A stretch of 64,000 nt of DNA from Stercorarius parasiticus. Taxonomy: Eukaryota; Chordata; Aves; Charadriiformes; Stercorariidae. The stretch covers positions 923,874 to 987,873 of the forward strand of contig VWZL01004340.1 in assembly GCA_013396915.1 (NCBI GenBank). The letters are read 5' to 3'. Position 1 is the first letter of the stretch. Every line of letters begins with the position of its first letter. Of the stretch, positions 26,248 to 38,857 are shown piece by piece. The notes under the pieces are model-generated. The model saw only the letters and a program-made list of their open reading frames with translations, searched no databases and was not told where the DNA came from. Both the position numbers and the translations under genes were made by a program.

Positions 26248-26250
26248 ATT

Positions 26251-26546
26251 CTCCCATCCTCCAGCTCTTCATGGTTCAGGGATGTATTGAGCCAGAGATG
26301 CAATGTCTTCCTAGATAGTAACCCAGGTGGACTCCTCTCCCATGAACATGCTCGTTCTCTCCCTGAACCTACGCAAACTTTGAGTATTCAGAATTTCCCG
26401 TGGGAAGGATTTCCACAGCTTAGCCACCCACTGGGCTGAGAACAGCACCCTTGTGCTCACTCCGTGCCTGCTGAGTGCTCACCTCATTTGGTGCTCCCTT
26501 GTTCCTCTCCTGGAAAAAATGAGGAGCATTTGGTCCCCTTGCCTTG
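26251..26546 (-). mobile_element. Ancient CR1-L-like LINE fragment
   Basis: The plus strand carries, in order, the phrases of the old antisense CR1 3' region: TGGTTCAGGGATGTATTGAG, then CTCTCCCATGAACATGCTCG, GGAAGGATTTCCACAGCTTA, and a block ending CATTTGGTGCTCCCTTGTTC. These match the well-known amniote CR1-L arrangement (tccatgaat..ctaattcc, ggagttccacag, tttcattggatgcccc..gttcttg). Divergence is high, fitting an insertion that predates bird diversification. The fragment ends before the terminal repeat. Confidence 0.75.
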
Positions 26547-26812
26547 CAGAGTTGACCGTGAAAAGATTTAAATCTGGCAGCAGATGCTTGCACCTCTGTG
26601 GGAAACCCACTGAGCTCTCATGCATCTTACAGCAGCCTGAGAGACACGTCGAGGGAAATTACCGGGCAGCATCTCATCTGCGCTATATCGCTTAAGAAGG
26701 GTCTTGGAGAGCGGTTCAGAAACGAGCATCTTTCAGAGCACTGAGGCCGCCTTTTTAGCCTGACAGGTTCTGCTCTCACACTCTTTTTCTCTCGCCTTGT
26801 CATCCAGTGCGA

Positions 26813-26943
26813 TGACTCATGCAAATGAAGAGCAGCTGAACTTAAATAAGAAAAGTCCTTAGGGACCATCAAAGGGCACAGAACTTGGGGAGAGGGAGGG
26901 AAAAACGTATTTGCATAGTCATCATGACAGTCGCCAGAGCAAC
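26813..26943. promoter_or_regulatory. Clustered AP-1, octamer and RFX motifs (candidate enhancer)
   Basis: An AP-1 site TGACTCA (26813-26819) overlaps an octamer ATGCAAAT (26819-26826). An E-box-type CAGCTG follows at 26833-26838. A second octamer, ATTTGCAT, stands at 26909-26916. A full X-box for RFX factors, GTCGCCAGAGCAAC, occupies 26930-26943 and fits GTNRCC-N2-RGYAAC at every fixed position. ACAAT and TTGTT SOX-like cores follow at 26946-26965. Each motif alone is weak; their density in about 150 bp is the point. No exon lies nearby. Function is inferred from motifs only. Confidence 0.4.
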
Positions 26944-28654
26944 AAACAATTAGGTTCTTCCTTGTTGATGAATTAACAACGCTTCAGCTGCAGTATCTGC
27001 TCCACAGTCTCTATCCAGGAGAGTCAGCCAGGCCTTCAGGTGTTTAACTAGCACTTGCAAAAATCCTCAAAAAGAGAGGAACATCACTTCGGAGAGAGTC
27101 TGTCCTCCCTCAGGGCGTCCCTGGAGAGATAACTCCTCAACTCACCCACTCGGCTAATGAGTGTCAGTGCTACTCTGTGCAAAAAATCCTCAAGGTGAAT
27201 GCATCGGATAGGAACATACACAGATACAAAGCCACGCAGAGGAAATCTTTGTTTCCTACAGGAGAAAAAATAAGGGTGCTTGTGTATGGGAGAGCACCCT
27301 TTCTTGTCCTTCAATCCCCCCATCCTCCTTGCAAGCTTGAACTCCTTGAATAAAAAGGGAGAGTGTTGAAATGGTGGCTCTAGGTTTACAAATGCAGGCT
27401 TGTTTATCAACACGTAGCTAAATCACTACTGAAACGCCATCTTAATTAATAACATGACCTTGTTAAAAATAGCATCTAACTGCACATGCTAATTCCTGCT
27501 TATTTCTAAGTCGTGTTTGCTCCCTATTCCCAGGAAAAACAAGTATTTAGTCATCACCTCAGCTCCACAGAGTGCAAAGGCAAGTGATCCTGTTATCTTC
27601 CCAACTGGACAACCTCTGTCGATGGCACAGGGCATGGAAAAAGCAGGGCCTGATTTTTCCAAGTCCCAAGCAGAATTTCCAATGACCACTCTTAGGGAGA
27701 TCATCTGCCAGGCCAGGCCTTGGCTCTTTTAGCTCTGCGAGTGGCTTGAATGAGGCTGAAGATGGCATCCCTGCTGGTGAATTTTCCTTGCTGTTGTTTG
27801 CAGGATCCTCAGCCACAGAGCAGCAGGTCTCCCCCTGCACCAGAGCAGGGGCCAGCTATGGGAGTGGGAAATGTGGGGTTCCCTCTCTGGGACCCCATGT
27901 GTCTCCTGCAGTCCCAGATTAAACCCTTATGCACAGTACTGTCTCCAGAGATCATATCTTCCTAGAGAACCGGCTGCTCTGGGAACCTTTCCATGCACAT
28001 GCAATATTCCTCCATTTTAAGGGGTTGAGTGGCAGAATTGAAATAGCAAAACAAAACTGAGAAATCCTTTCTGTCTCCTGGTATCTTTGCTACTTCATTG
28101 CTTTATAATAAATGCACATTCCCAGGTGGCCTGAGGGCCCCTCTCTCCTGCCTGGGCAGAGGTGCTATTCATTCACGGTTCATGGGGGAGGGAAGAGTCA
28201 CACACTCTCCTTTCACAGTCGTATAGCCCAGGATCAAGAACTCTCCACTATCTAATCAAAACCAGACACTCCCTCAGGGCACCATATACATTTAGGAAAC
28301 AAGGACAGTCAGCCCTCCATGACCAAACTTCTCAATGAAGGACAGAAGGGTCCTTTTTCCACCACACTCCCCAAGCTAGATTGAAAAAAAGAAGGACATT
28401 TTCCTCTCCTCCTCCCCAGTTCCCTACCCCCAAGTCCCAACACAAAAGCAAAGAGAGAAACAGCCTGCCCGCAGCTCACCCTGGCAGAAGCACTGCTCAG
28501 GGGATGCGCCTGTCTCTAATTCCCTGCCCAAGACAAAGCGACTCTGAACATAACAAATGCATTTCTCCCCGACTTCCCCACGGTGGGGCTGAGGGAGGAC
28601 ATCCGCAAACAAGGCAGCAAGTGCTACTAGTAAGAGGAGAGGGACGATGAGGGG
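26944..28654. other. gene-free unique DNA
   Basis: No gene was seen. AT-rich cores lie near 27440-27490 (CTTAATTAATAAC). The overlapping frames at 27489-27840 on both strands are treated as chance. Confidence 0.35.
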
Positions 28655-28760
28655 GCAGGATTCCTGGGTTTTGTTTCCGGTCCTCCCATTGCTCACTGTA
28701 GGGAGTGTGGATAAGTCATGCTTAACCTCCCTCCAACACAGTTTATTTAATGCCATCTGG
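28655..28760 (-). mobile_element. MIR SINE fragment, antisense
   Basis: The plus strand reads as reverse-complement MIR: TTCCTGGGTTTTGTTTCCGG (consensus cctgggttcgaatcccgg), then a degraded tgctcactgt..ggataagtcatgcttaacctc block (consensus gtgtgaccttgggcaagtcacttaacctc), then CACAGTTTATTTAATGCCAT (consensus ctcagtttcctcatctg). It is diverged but the blocks are collinear. Confidence 0.72.
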
Positions 28761-31080
28761 GTTTATTTCTTGTGTAGTCTCAAAAAACTCATGCTCACAT
28801 TCACTTTGTTAGTGCCCATGTGCGAGATCACACATGCAATAAAAGCTAGCGCCTGCCTGTCTCCGAGAGCGCACGATCCTCGCACATGGCAAAAGAAGAC
28901 CCCTGGGATAGCTCGTGGCCTCGGCACATGGGCTGAGCCAGGTCTGGGGATCCCAGGGAGCGGGGTGGGAGCTGCACTGTAACTCCTGAGGGACAGGGAA
29001 GGGTGTCTGTCATGTCCAGCTTTGCTGAAAGTTTGACATATAGAAGAGGATTTTTTCAGCCATCCAAGGCATCATCTTCCAACGTCTGAATGATGGGGAA
29101 TGGGTTGGCTCTGGGGTAATAGCGGTAGGACAACTTGATTTCACAACTGCCAGCTGTAACTCACCTTCCAGTGCTAAAACCTCTGGGGCAGAGGCAGTCG
29201 TCCTCATTCTACCTGTTCTGTGCCCAAGACAGCGAAGGCCTTAAATCCTAATTACAGCCTCTGAGTACACCCACAGGGCAAACATTGAGAGAAGCAGCAG
29301 CTTTGCAAGGGGCAAAGCCAAGGTCATACTGTGAGAAGGAAGAGGCCCTGAGAATAGGGAGTTAAAACTAATGTGCTATTCTCGAGTGTTTTTCCTGCTA
29401 AAGCAAAGGGGCACTTAAGGATGGGCCTTAAGTCCTTTGGTGTAAAGCACCACGAAGTGGAGCACGCCAGCCCTTCCACCCTGCTCCCCTGATCCTCGGG
29501 GGGAACCCAGAGCTTTCATGCTTCCCTCTCCATTACCCATGGCTTCTGTGACGCACAGGCTGCTCTGGGAGGCAAGTAAGGGGACAGCTCAAAATGGAAA
29601 AGAAAACATTGAAAGGGATGATTACATGTGGGAGAAAAAGAAAAAGCCCACTTTCCTCCTCACAAAGGGAAGCTGCTGGCTGATTGCTTTAGGCAATACA
29701 CAGAGGTTGCTTTGTAACGCATGGTTTTCTATCCAGGGTCCTCTTTTAACTGCTGCAATAGAAGAGGAGGGAGAAAGAAAGAATGGAAGTGGATTCGAGG
29801 CCTCTTCACAGAGAAATGCCCAGCCCACCTTATAAGGCTTTTATTCATTCTTGTAAAAAATAACTAGATCTGCTTGAGGCTTAGAGAGCTCCCAGCTCTC
29901 ATTGCTACCAACTACCAAGCCCAGATGGCCAGCCCGGTTCCCTCTGGAGTCTGGCAGCCACCTCTTATCCTTTCTCTTCCTCTCAGTGACTGGGTTTTCT
30001 GTAGCCTTCCTTGCACAGATGCCACTGTGTCAGGTCAGACCTGCATGGCTGGCCAGTGTCTCCCCACACTGTGAGAAAACAGCCATATTTTTGATGCTAC
30101 CATCACCTCATCTAGCTAAAAAGGGCTGGAGGTGAGGGGTGGAGTGAAAAGATAAGAGCAAGGGTGTATGAAGCAGTAGTAAACATGATGAGAAAGATAT
30201 GACCAAATAGGTATGGTGATGGGCAAAACACCTTTGTTTTTTTAACTGTACAACCCTCCAATGACTTCTTTCCTTCTCGTGACAACGTTAGTCACACGCT
30301 CACCAGTCCATGTACTATACTTGGCACCATGGGAAGTAGCCATTGATGGAAGCTCTCCCTCAAGACCCTCTGTGTCTCTCCAAAGCCATGTCCCTCCAGG
30401 GTCTCTCATTCCTCACCTCACGCTGAATCCTGTATTTTACACCATCACCCTTCTTGCTGGCCACACATACATGTTCAGTAAAGATTTTAACTGCTGAGAG
30501 TGGAAAACGCAGAAAAGTGTTGCGCTTCTCATGTTCATGAACTTCTCTGTGTTGCCTTCTTTAGGAACCAGTCCAGGGTTTCCAAATCCCCCAGCCTGGT
30601 TTCCAGTGCACAATGATTTACAAGTGTCCCCGTTCGCTTACCCGTGGACTCTCTTTACATCCTGTTATTTATTTCAGGGAAGCAGATTTTCCTTTTGAAT
30701 GATGTGAAAGCGTTTGCCTGACATGATGGGAATTTATGTGTTGTGACTCCCGGCTCCTCCCCCAGGGCCCAAGAAATCCGTGCATTGCAGGGGGCGAGGA
30801 GGGGAGAGCAGTGTTTGCAGACAGAACTGAATGGACACGGCTTCCTGGTGACAGGAGATATTTATGTATTTGCCAACGTTTTAGTATAAAAATAAGGAGA
30901 GTTACTGAGGTGTGTGGGGGGAAGTACAGAAGGAACAGCAAACTCAAACACAGCCATCAATCTCCTGCCTGTCTTGGGGGGGGAGTGGAGGACGGACCTC
31001 AGTTACCCGTCGTTGCAAGCAACCATTATGTAAGGATGCAGGTGATGGAAAATTTTCCCAGGCTCCAGTTTTCGGTTTTC

Positions 31081-31108
31081 TGTTTTGTTTCGTTTTGTTT
31101 TGTTTTTC
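31081..31108. repeat. (TTTTG)n short simple repeat
   Basis: TTTTG-type units with one C interruption. Confidence 0.8.
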
Positions 31109-31980
31109 TCAAGGTCTTCTGCCCCAAGACCTTTGCATGGAAAAAGGGCTCAAAGTAGACAAGACCTGTATATGCTAAGGCATTATCAAAAGTGGTGCAG
31201 GAACACGGAGAGATGGGGCAGTGTTTTCCTGTGCGGAAGCTGCACAAAGAAGAGAGATCAATTCAGGCTTAGAGATACCATTATTCCTTGGTATCTGAAA
31301 GGGACTCGGCACCAGGATCGGTGGGCATGTTTGTCAACTGCATTATGGGCAGTGACTATCAACTTGTGTGATTGTTAACTGGCAGCCTTTCACAGCCAGA
31401 GTGGTTAGTATTATTAACGTTCCTAGGTTGCCTTTTTTTTCTCCCTTGCTTCTCCTCTTCCTCTCCCGGTGGTGTCTTTCTTCCTGAGCTGTCACTGCAG
31501 ATGAGGGCTGAAATTTCTGCCTTTCGGTTCCATTCCACACCGAAGGTCTTGCCCAGGTCGAGAGCCTCTCCAGCTGCATGGGGATGATACTGAGAGCACT
31601 TCAGGCTTTTATGGGCTTGGAGAACATCCTTGTTGACTCATGAGTTGCTGTTTATGTGCTCTGGCGTGGAATCCAGCAGCCCCTCAAGTGTCTAATGTGT
31701 TCCTCCACCACCAGGTTTCTCCCTGAGTTTTGTGGGCAGTAGCTCAGGACCCCACACAAATGCAGCATCTTCACAGCATCTCTGAGAGAGAGAGGTGGTG
31801 GCACAGAAGGATCCGCCAGGGCTCCCAGGAGCTCAGCACAGAAGAGCGAGGGTGCTATAGGGGGGAATCATGCTGTCACAAAAACTTGAAACAGAACAGA
31901 AAGTGTTGATTTTAACTATTTTCTGGGGGGCTTGCTTGTGTCTTCTTTTCTTTACTTGTTTCAGTAACAAGTCATTAAGC

Positions 31981-32002
31981 GTTTGTGTGTATGTGTGTGT
32001 TT
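31981..32002. repeat. (TG)n short dinucleotide repeat
   Basis: GTGTGTATGTGTGTGT with one A interruption. It is a small microsatellite. Confidence 0.75.
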
Positions 32003-33818
32003 GCAAATTGTTTGTGGATAGTCATTTGGCTTGTACCATTTTGTGCTTTAATTGTAAAGGATGAGCTTTTTATAGAAGCATATTTCAGCTTATAGGCCAC
32101 CCTGAGGATACAGCTGTCTTGTAATTCACAGTGTGTTACTGGTCAATGAAGTCTCATTATATTTATTTCATCTGTAGAAACAAAACTTCATTTTCCAAAA
32201 GCTGAACATATCCAAGCACAAGAAGAGGATTCTGGGTACTCACATTTAGATGCAAGTACCACTTTGATGCACCCTTCATGCAAGCATTCTCGAGGAGGTG
32301 GATGAAAGGGGCACAGGCATGGGTCGGTCAACCCACTGCTGCAAATTCAAGACATCCCCACCCACCATGTGTTGTATTTGTCTGACAAAAGCACCAGTCA
32401 GTTCCCGAAAGCCGCACGTGTTCTCCTTAGGGATCTGCAATCCAGTTGTGTTCATCCTGACACGCGTGGCCTTGTCACGCTGGCATGGCAGGAGAACAAA
32501 ACCGTTTGACTGCAGGCTTTGTGCTACGAGCTCCTCACGAGAGGCTGAGAAGAAGATGCCTCCTGCAACGAGCAGTGCCCAGATAAAAAGGAACAGGTCT
32601 CGATGCTGTACATCTTATTAATTTCGCTGTTTTCACTTGGGCCGTGCATCCTGGAGGAGTGATGGACTGCCAGCTCTGCAGCTACACTGCCCCTTCCATC
32701 CTCCCCTCCCACCCCTCTGTTCAAAACCAACCAGCTGTGCGCTGAAGACACAAATAACAGCTCAAGCGAGAGTCAGCGGCAGAGGGACAGGGAAGGAGGG
32801 TGGCTGCGTGGCACGCAGGGACTCGAGGCGTGCAGTTGCCACATGAGATCTGAAGCACGCCAGCTGTCGGGACCCACCCCTGCAATCTGCTGGTGCACGC
32901 AGCACCACAGACAAGGGCTTTAGAAAGGAAGAAAAAAACCCCACAGCAGCAGTAAAAATTATTTACCCAGCGTTCAGGAACCTGTTATTAATGATTTCTC
33001 CAAGACCATAACTGCCGGCGCAGTTATGAATGCCCACCCTTTCTTTGCTGCAAGCAAGAGCGAATATGGAGCAAGGCAGCACACCAAGAACAGCTTCTCA
33101 GCACCACAGTAGCTGCCTGTCCCCACCGCCCTCCCAAGCGAGGACATGGGCAGAGTGCGTGCAGGGAATGGAAACCTGAGTACCTTAGAGCCCCTTGAGG
33201 CCTTTCTGACTTGAAGCGTCTTTGCCCAGATTCCCAGCAGGTGTACAAAACCTATAGACAGAGCGTGTTTTCTCAGCGGAGCCACAGCCTATGGATGAAA
33301 AGCAGTTTCAGATGACTTCAGATGGAGCACAGCGAAGCATATTCCCACAGAGCATACGCTACTGCTATACTCCAGTGTACACTCTGATGGTAGTTATGGT
33401 CAACCCATGCTTGCGGGTACAAAAGAGGGCAAGATAGAGGCTAATTCCCTGACAACACACACTCTGCCGGGACTGTGGGGCATCTGCAGCGGACACGCTC
33501 AGATAACCCAGCACTGATGGACTTCAATGTATTTATCCTCTAACTCCTCATTAGATAAGGAACATTATAGATGATGAACTGAAGAGGAGAGCCTAAGCAA
33601 GGGAGGAGCTGTACGCTGGAAGATTGAACTAGGTAACTGATCTCTCTGCTCTGAACTGGTCTCCCAAGGAGCCCAGTTCAGCTACTGGTGTGACACTGGT
33701 CCTGGGCTGAATCTTGTCTTCACCATGGGGCAGGTCTCCCCAGGGTAAAGATCTTACATTCATCACACACGGCAAAGCTATCCTGCCAGTGGCCTGCCAA
33801 TATCTTTTCTAGAGATAG

Positions 33819-33835
33819 AAAAAAAAAAAAAAAAA
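33819..33835. repeat. Poly-A tract (17 A)
   Basis: An uninterrupted A run followed shortly by a T-rich run. No flanking duplication was recognised that would mark a retrocopy. Confidence 0.88.
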
Positions 33836-36800
33836 GTCTTTTTTGGAGTAATCTTTCCTTGGCTGAGACTGCCACCCAGGAGTTGTCCTTATCATCGTGT
33901 TTGTAGTTCCTGCCTGCCAAACAGGAACTGGATTTTAATCAACAATTTGTTTCCCTTCAGGGCATCAAGCAGTCCTGCTTAGACTTTGGGATGTGACCAA
34001 CACTCCCCTACCCTTCATTCATACAAATGAGTAGTGCTGTTGCTTAGGAGTGATTTCTAAGCAGCTATGAGGCTAAAACTGGCCGTTTACACAATTTCCT
34101 CTGAGGACACAGGAGACAGGAGGGAAAAGCAAGGCCAGTACTCAATATTAGGGGAGGCAAGGACTGAAGCCTTGTATCTCTGTGCTAGCTCCTGGGACTC
34201 TGGGTGTCGGAATAACCAGCACCCACTGAAAAATATGGAGAAAATAAGTGGCAATAACTTTCCAGCTGGGAGATGAATTCTCTTGTTCATGTTTTCCTTT
34301 AGGTCTGTTCCAGTTGGGTCACATTTCCCTGAAAATGGGTCTAGACTAATCTAGGAATAACACCATGGGGCATGTCACAGGGGATTACCTCTAAGCAGGT
34401 CACCAAAAATTGCGAACCAGGAGCTTGCACGGAACAGTACCTATGCAAAGCAGTTTCCTTTAAAATGCCTGTTTTCCAGAAACAGAACTTGAGGCGAGTA
34501 TTGTTCTTTTTCTGGAGGGTTTGATTCTTTTCTGCAGCATCTTTCACAGATGGAGGTCGCCTTCCTTGTGGGGGACCTGTTCCTCAATCCTGTCCCAGCC
34601 ACTGGCCTAAAGGTCTCTCTGCTGAACACACACAGATCTGGAGGACGTAGATAACGTCGCTGCCTCTGTCAAAGGCGTGACCATCCTTGCTCACACGATT
34701 GTTCTCGTGCAAAGGGACTGGAGCCCTCACCATGGTAGTGTGCTAATTCTCAGTCTTGCTTTCAGCTTCCTGAATTGAATCTGAATTCTGTGTAACACTA
34801 ATGTTATGGAAAATCAGTTGTAATAGAAGACGACCATTATTGTTCTTCAGGTCAAGCAATCAATGCAGTAATTTCCTTCCACTTTAATGCTATTATTTGG
34901 CTGTAATCATTTCCAGTTGAGTTTGCATGAGAATCAAGTTGAAACTGCTCCTGGTCACATTTACCTGGAAAATTTTCAAGACTCTCCTCTAGAAAATCAA
35001 GACTTTATTCCGATGAGCTTTAATTAATGGTGATCATGATTCTGCTACTCTCTGAGGATTTCTTATCTTCCAGAGGTGTCACCAAAGACAGTCAGGGGAT
35101 GGTGTAAGTCACTGTGTATTTCTGTCTGAGACAGAGCTCACTATGGCCTTGGATTGCAGCCTGAACACATTTTTGGTTAGCTTTTTAGCAGCAAAGCTAA
35201 AACAGAAACAACCCCTCTCTTTTACGGAGAGTCACATCAGCCCTCAGTGATTAAGGAAACCCAGAACACTGCCTGGAAAGCAAGGCTCAAAACACTGCCA
35301 GTTTTCTTCCATAAATCCTGTTCCTTAAACAAGACATCCATATATAATAGTTTAAAAAAGCAGAGCCAGATGCAGTCCAGAAACAGAAAGTAGCTAAAAA
35401 GGATGCCATTATTTAGGGCCTTCCATAATACAACCACCAAGGTTTATATATTAGTGCAGGGGTCCACAGCCCTTTAATTTTCCTGACAGGTTTATGCCCA
35501 GTTGTCCCTTCGGAGGCTGGTTTTGATGCCTCTTCTGCACTCTGTGATATTGCAAAAGTCATGCAGAACGTCAACACAGATCCCGGCCTTTTTTGACTAG
35601 GACGTGTCTTTCCCCAACATGTTGTTGTGTGGCTTGGCAGAAGTGGAGGAGATCTTATGCACAACATAGCCAGGGTTCTTAAGTCAGCAGGGGCTGATTC
35701 AGGCTATGCATCTGATGTGCTTCGATTGTCCAGTATTCCGACGCATCTCCGACTAGCTGACAGCGGGAAGAAGAGAAACTTTGACCCATTTTCTTAAAAT
35801 CATCACAGAGATGTGCTCTAACAGCATCCAAAAGCAGCAGCACTTCATAAAGGCCATTGTTTGCTGAGATAGACTTGGCCTGGCATCCTTGTGCCTGTTA
35901 GAAAGCGCCTTCTGCATCGTGAGAGCGGTGTCCAAAAGCAGAGGGACTGGTGGAGCAGAAAATTCGAGGCACACTCGGAAAAGCATGGAGTTGACTTTGC
36001 TAACCAGGTTTCCCTTGTGCTTAGCAACAGCTCTAGTGGGCCCCTGGGAGTTTTCAGTAGTCGGGAGCCTTGTTCCTTGGCAGAAACATAATGTTGGCTG
36101 TTTAGCATGCTGCTGAACCTGTAATCTACAGCCAAGCAATGGCAAACGTTGTAGCCAAGTGAACAGCAGGCTTGGAAGGGGGTTGTTTTCGAGGGCTGAT
36201 TTCCTCTGCCATTTGCAAAAGGGCATCCTGCAGCCAGGCCATATGATTCAGGACTCTGCCTCACCGTGGATGTGCTGCTTCAGTGCTCGGCATGTGTAAA
36301 AACCGGCACCACGCATGACAGGTTTAGGTGACATAAGGTGACTGTTCACCAGGTGGGTAAGAAGCTCATTAAAATCGAAGGATGTGCTGCCCCAAAGCAT
36401 GCACAGCAAAACCAGGTGCTGCGTTTGCCTGTTCCCCAAAGTGCTGACCAATGCACAGCTCCCTCCTGCACCCGGCACCTTCTGCAACGCTATTTTGTTC
36501 TTCTTCTCGCGTCACTATTACTAAACCTCCGCTCTGTTCTGGCCAGCTTTCCTTTTTCATGGAGCCACTTGTGGTTGTGTCCCACTTCAAAAGCACATGT
36601 ATGTATCTCAGCCCATCCAAGACCGTCATAATCATGATCCACAACATCCCTCGCTGCTCCTCTCTGGAGTAGTTTCGAAGCAATGGATACCAATCACAAT
36701 AAATTGCTCCAAATGGCACAACAGTTTGCTGGTATAGAGAAATGATGAGCAGGACAATTGTACATTCATTTTCACTTGTACTCTCAGCCAGAATTGGTAT

Positions 36801-38602
36801 GGACTAATGACTATGGCAAGTCGAGCAAATTTATTTTTGCCTGTGACCTCTGCCAGGATTTTAATGCAAGGTCTACTACACTAAATGATTACCAAAGGAG
36901 TATCTGCGTATGTGTGTCAAACCACATCAGCGCGCACATTTCTGGAGAAGTGTGATGTGTACTTCTAGCGTAATCCAAACTTGGGGAAAACGTTTAGTTC
37001 TCCTCTCGCCAAAAGCGTGTCATGTATTTGCATATAGTGAAAACAGGCACATCCTCTGCTTGTGGAGCAGCGTTCCCCTCCTCCCCTCTCCCCGCAGTAA
37101 AAGGTGAAATTTCTCACTCAGCACCATTCGCTGCTTCATTATGTCCACATTGCTGGGTGTTCCCACACCCCTTTCCCTTCCTGTCATTTCCAGCAGGCAA
37201 CAGGGATCATTTGTACTAAGCTTTGTTGACAGAGGTAAGACAAAAATAAAATTGACTACAGCGTAACGCATTCAAAACAAAAACTTGGGCTTCCTTTTTA
37301 GCTTGTTGAACAAAAAGCCAGGATGCAAACACTTTAAGGAAATTCTAGGCTGTGTCTCAATTGTCCTTTTTTTTCAGTTCCAGCTCCAAATGAGAGACTT
37401 CATAATGGGTTATTTTGAGATAAGAGAGACTCAACCCCCTTCTGACAAAAGAAGCCGTGTCCCAAGTGTCCAGATAGCACAGGGCTGCAAGACAGGCCCC
37501 ATACGCATCGAAAATTGATTTGCAGTTCACATCCAGGAGGTGACAACACATTCATAATGCTCCCTGTCGTCGAGAGGGTTCTAAGGTGGACTGAGCTTTG
37601 GCAGACTACCTTGGGCAACCTGGTGACATTGGTACCATCAGACTGTGCTGGGCCATTTCCTTATGGAGGAGTCACTGAGGTTACCACATGCCCTACCTTT
37701 ACACTAGCAACTGTGAACTGTGTTGGGGGTTCTGGGACAACCCTACCATCCGTGCTATATACCTCAAATCTAAAAGAGCTAAATTGGGTCTGCAGATGGG
37801 AGAAGCCGACACTTGCGCTGCAAAATCATCCTGGGGTTTAGACAGCGCCGTCCCCCATCCCAAGCTGCCGTATGAAGTTTGGCTCAGCACCATTTACCTG
37901 GACTGGAGCCTGAAGCATCCAGCATAAGCCCCACATTGAAGCAAATATGTGCCAGGCAAGTGCAAAAGGAAACATGAACACCTTGGTCCAGCCACGGTAA
38001 ATTCTCACTTGCTTCCTTGAGCTTGCGTCCTCACACTTTTCCTCCTCAGCCCTCCCTCCGTCTGTATGTCAGACTGGTCACTATCCCTGGAGTAAACTCC
38101 ATCTGACAGCTAACTTGCAGGCTGACAGCATCGCAGGTGACTACAGGAGACCCACAGATCACCTTTTGCCCTTGTTAACATCTGTATTATGAGCAGCACT
38201 AATGGTGACATGACAAGCTGGAGATAGAAGGATACAAACAAACTCCCAGCAACAGTCACGGGAGCATTATTTGCATCATTATCTATTTCTTCATTACCTG
38301 CCAAGAATCAGGGCATTTATTTTTTTGACATGTGCTGCTGGTCAGTTTAGCAGATGCAGGTTTAATTCTCATCCTTTGCTGAAGAGAGGGAGAAGAGACA
38401 CGGAGGGATCAGAAAGGCTTTGCCCTTGTTTATGAGAAGGCTCTGAAATGTTGGAGGAAAGCTGAAGATCATCCCCAGCAGTGGTGCCAGTCTGTTTATA
38501 AGCTCTGGGCACAAAAAGCAGAAACTTTCAAGCTAGAAGCCAGGCATCTTCCTCAAAAAGAGAGGACTCACAGAAAACAGGTATTGGGGCAGAAAATGGA
38601 AA

Positions 38603-38857
38603 AGAATCATAGAATCATACAGCGGTTCAGGTTGAAAGGCACCTTAAAGATCATCTAGTTCCAACCCCCTGCCCTGGGCAGGGACACCTCCCACCAGACC
38701 AGGCTGCTCAAAGCCTCATCCAGCCTGGCCTTGAACCCCTCCAGGGATGGGGCAGCCACAACTTCCCCAGGCAACCTGGGCCAGTGTCTCACCCTCACAG
38801 GAAAGAATTTCTTCCTGATATCCAATCTAAGCTACCCTCTTTCAGTTTGAAGCCGTG
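38603..38857 (-). mobile_element. CR1 LINE, 3' end (young-looking copy)
   Basis: The antisense CR1 tail is well preserved: AGAATCATAGAATCATACAG terminal repeat, CACCTTAAAGATCATCTAGT, the CTGGGCAGGGACACCTCCCA block, CAAAGCCTCATCCAGCCTGG, CCTTGAACCCCTCCAGGGAT, and ATTTCTTCCTGATATCCAAT running to CTACCCTCTTTCAGTTTGA. Similarity to the avian consensus is high, so the insertion is relatively recent. It is truncated at the 5' end near 38857. Confidence 0.95.

Larger units (their letters stand above)
18841..26250. other. gene-free unique DNA
   Basis: No supportable gene was seen. AT-rich, ATTA-bearing segments occur around 21300-21430 and 23360-23640. The 170-codon minus-strand frame at 22249-22761 overlaps other frames and is treated as chance. 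A NotI-type GCGGCCGC stands at 22982-22989 in otherwise ordinary DNA. Confidence 0.35.
28761..38602. other. gene-free unique DNA
   Basis: No supportable gene was seen across this long stretch. AT-rich, ATTA-bearing segments occur at 34860-35050 (TTAATGCTATTATTTGG, and CTTTAATTAATGGTGATCAT near 35018), a plausible regulatory texture. Minus-strand frames of 157 and 139 codons at 35753-36264 overlap each other and are not convincing. No CR1, LTR or tRNA gene was recognised. Confidence 0.35.

Noticed and set aside
33085..33112. REST/NRSF-like site TCTCAGCACCACAG
   Set aside because: The left half-site is good, but the right half needs a base deletion and further mismatches to fit.
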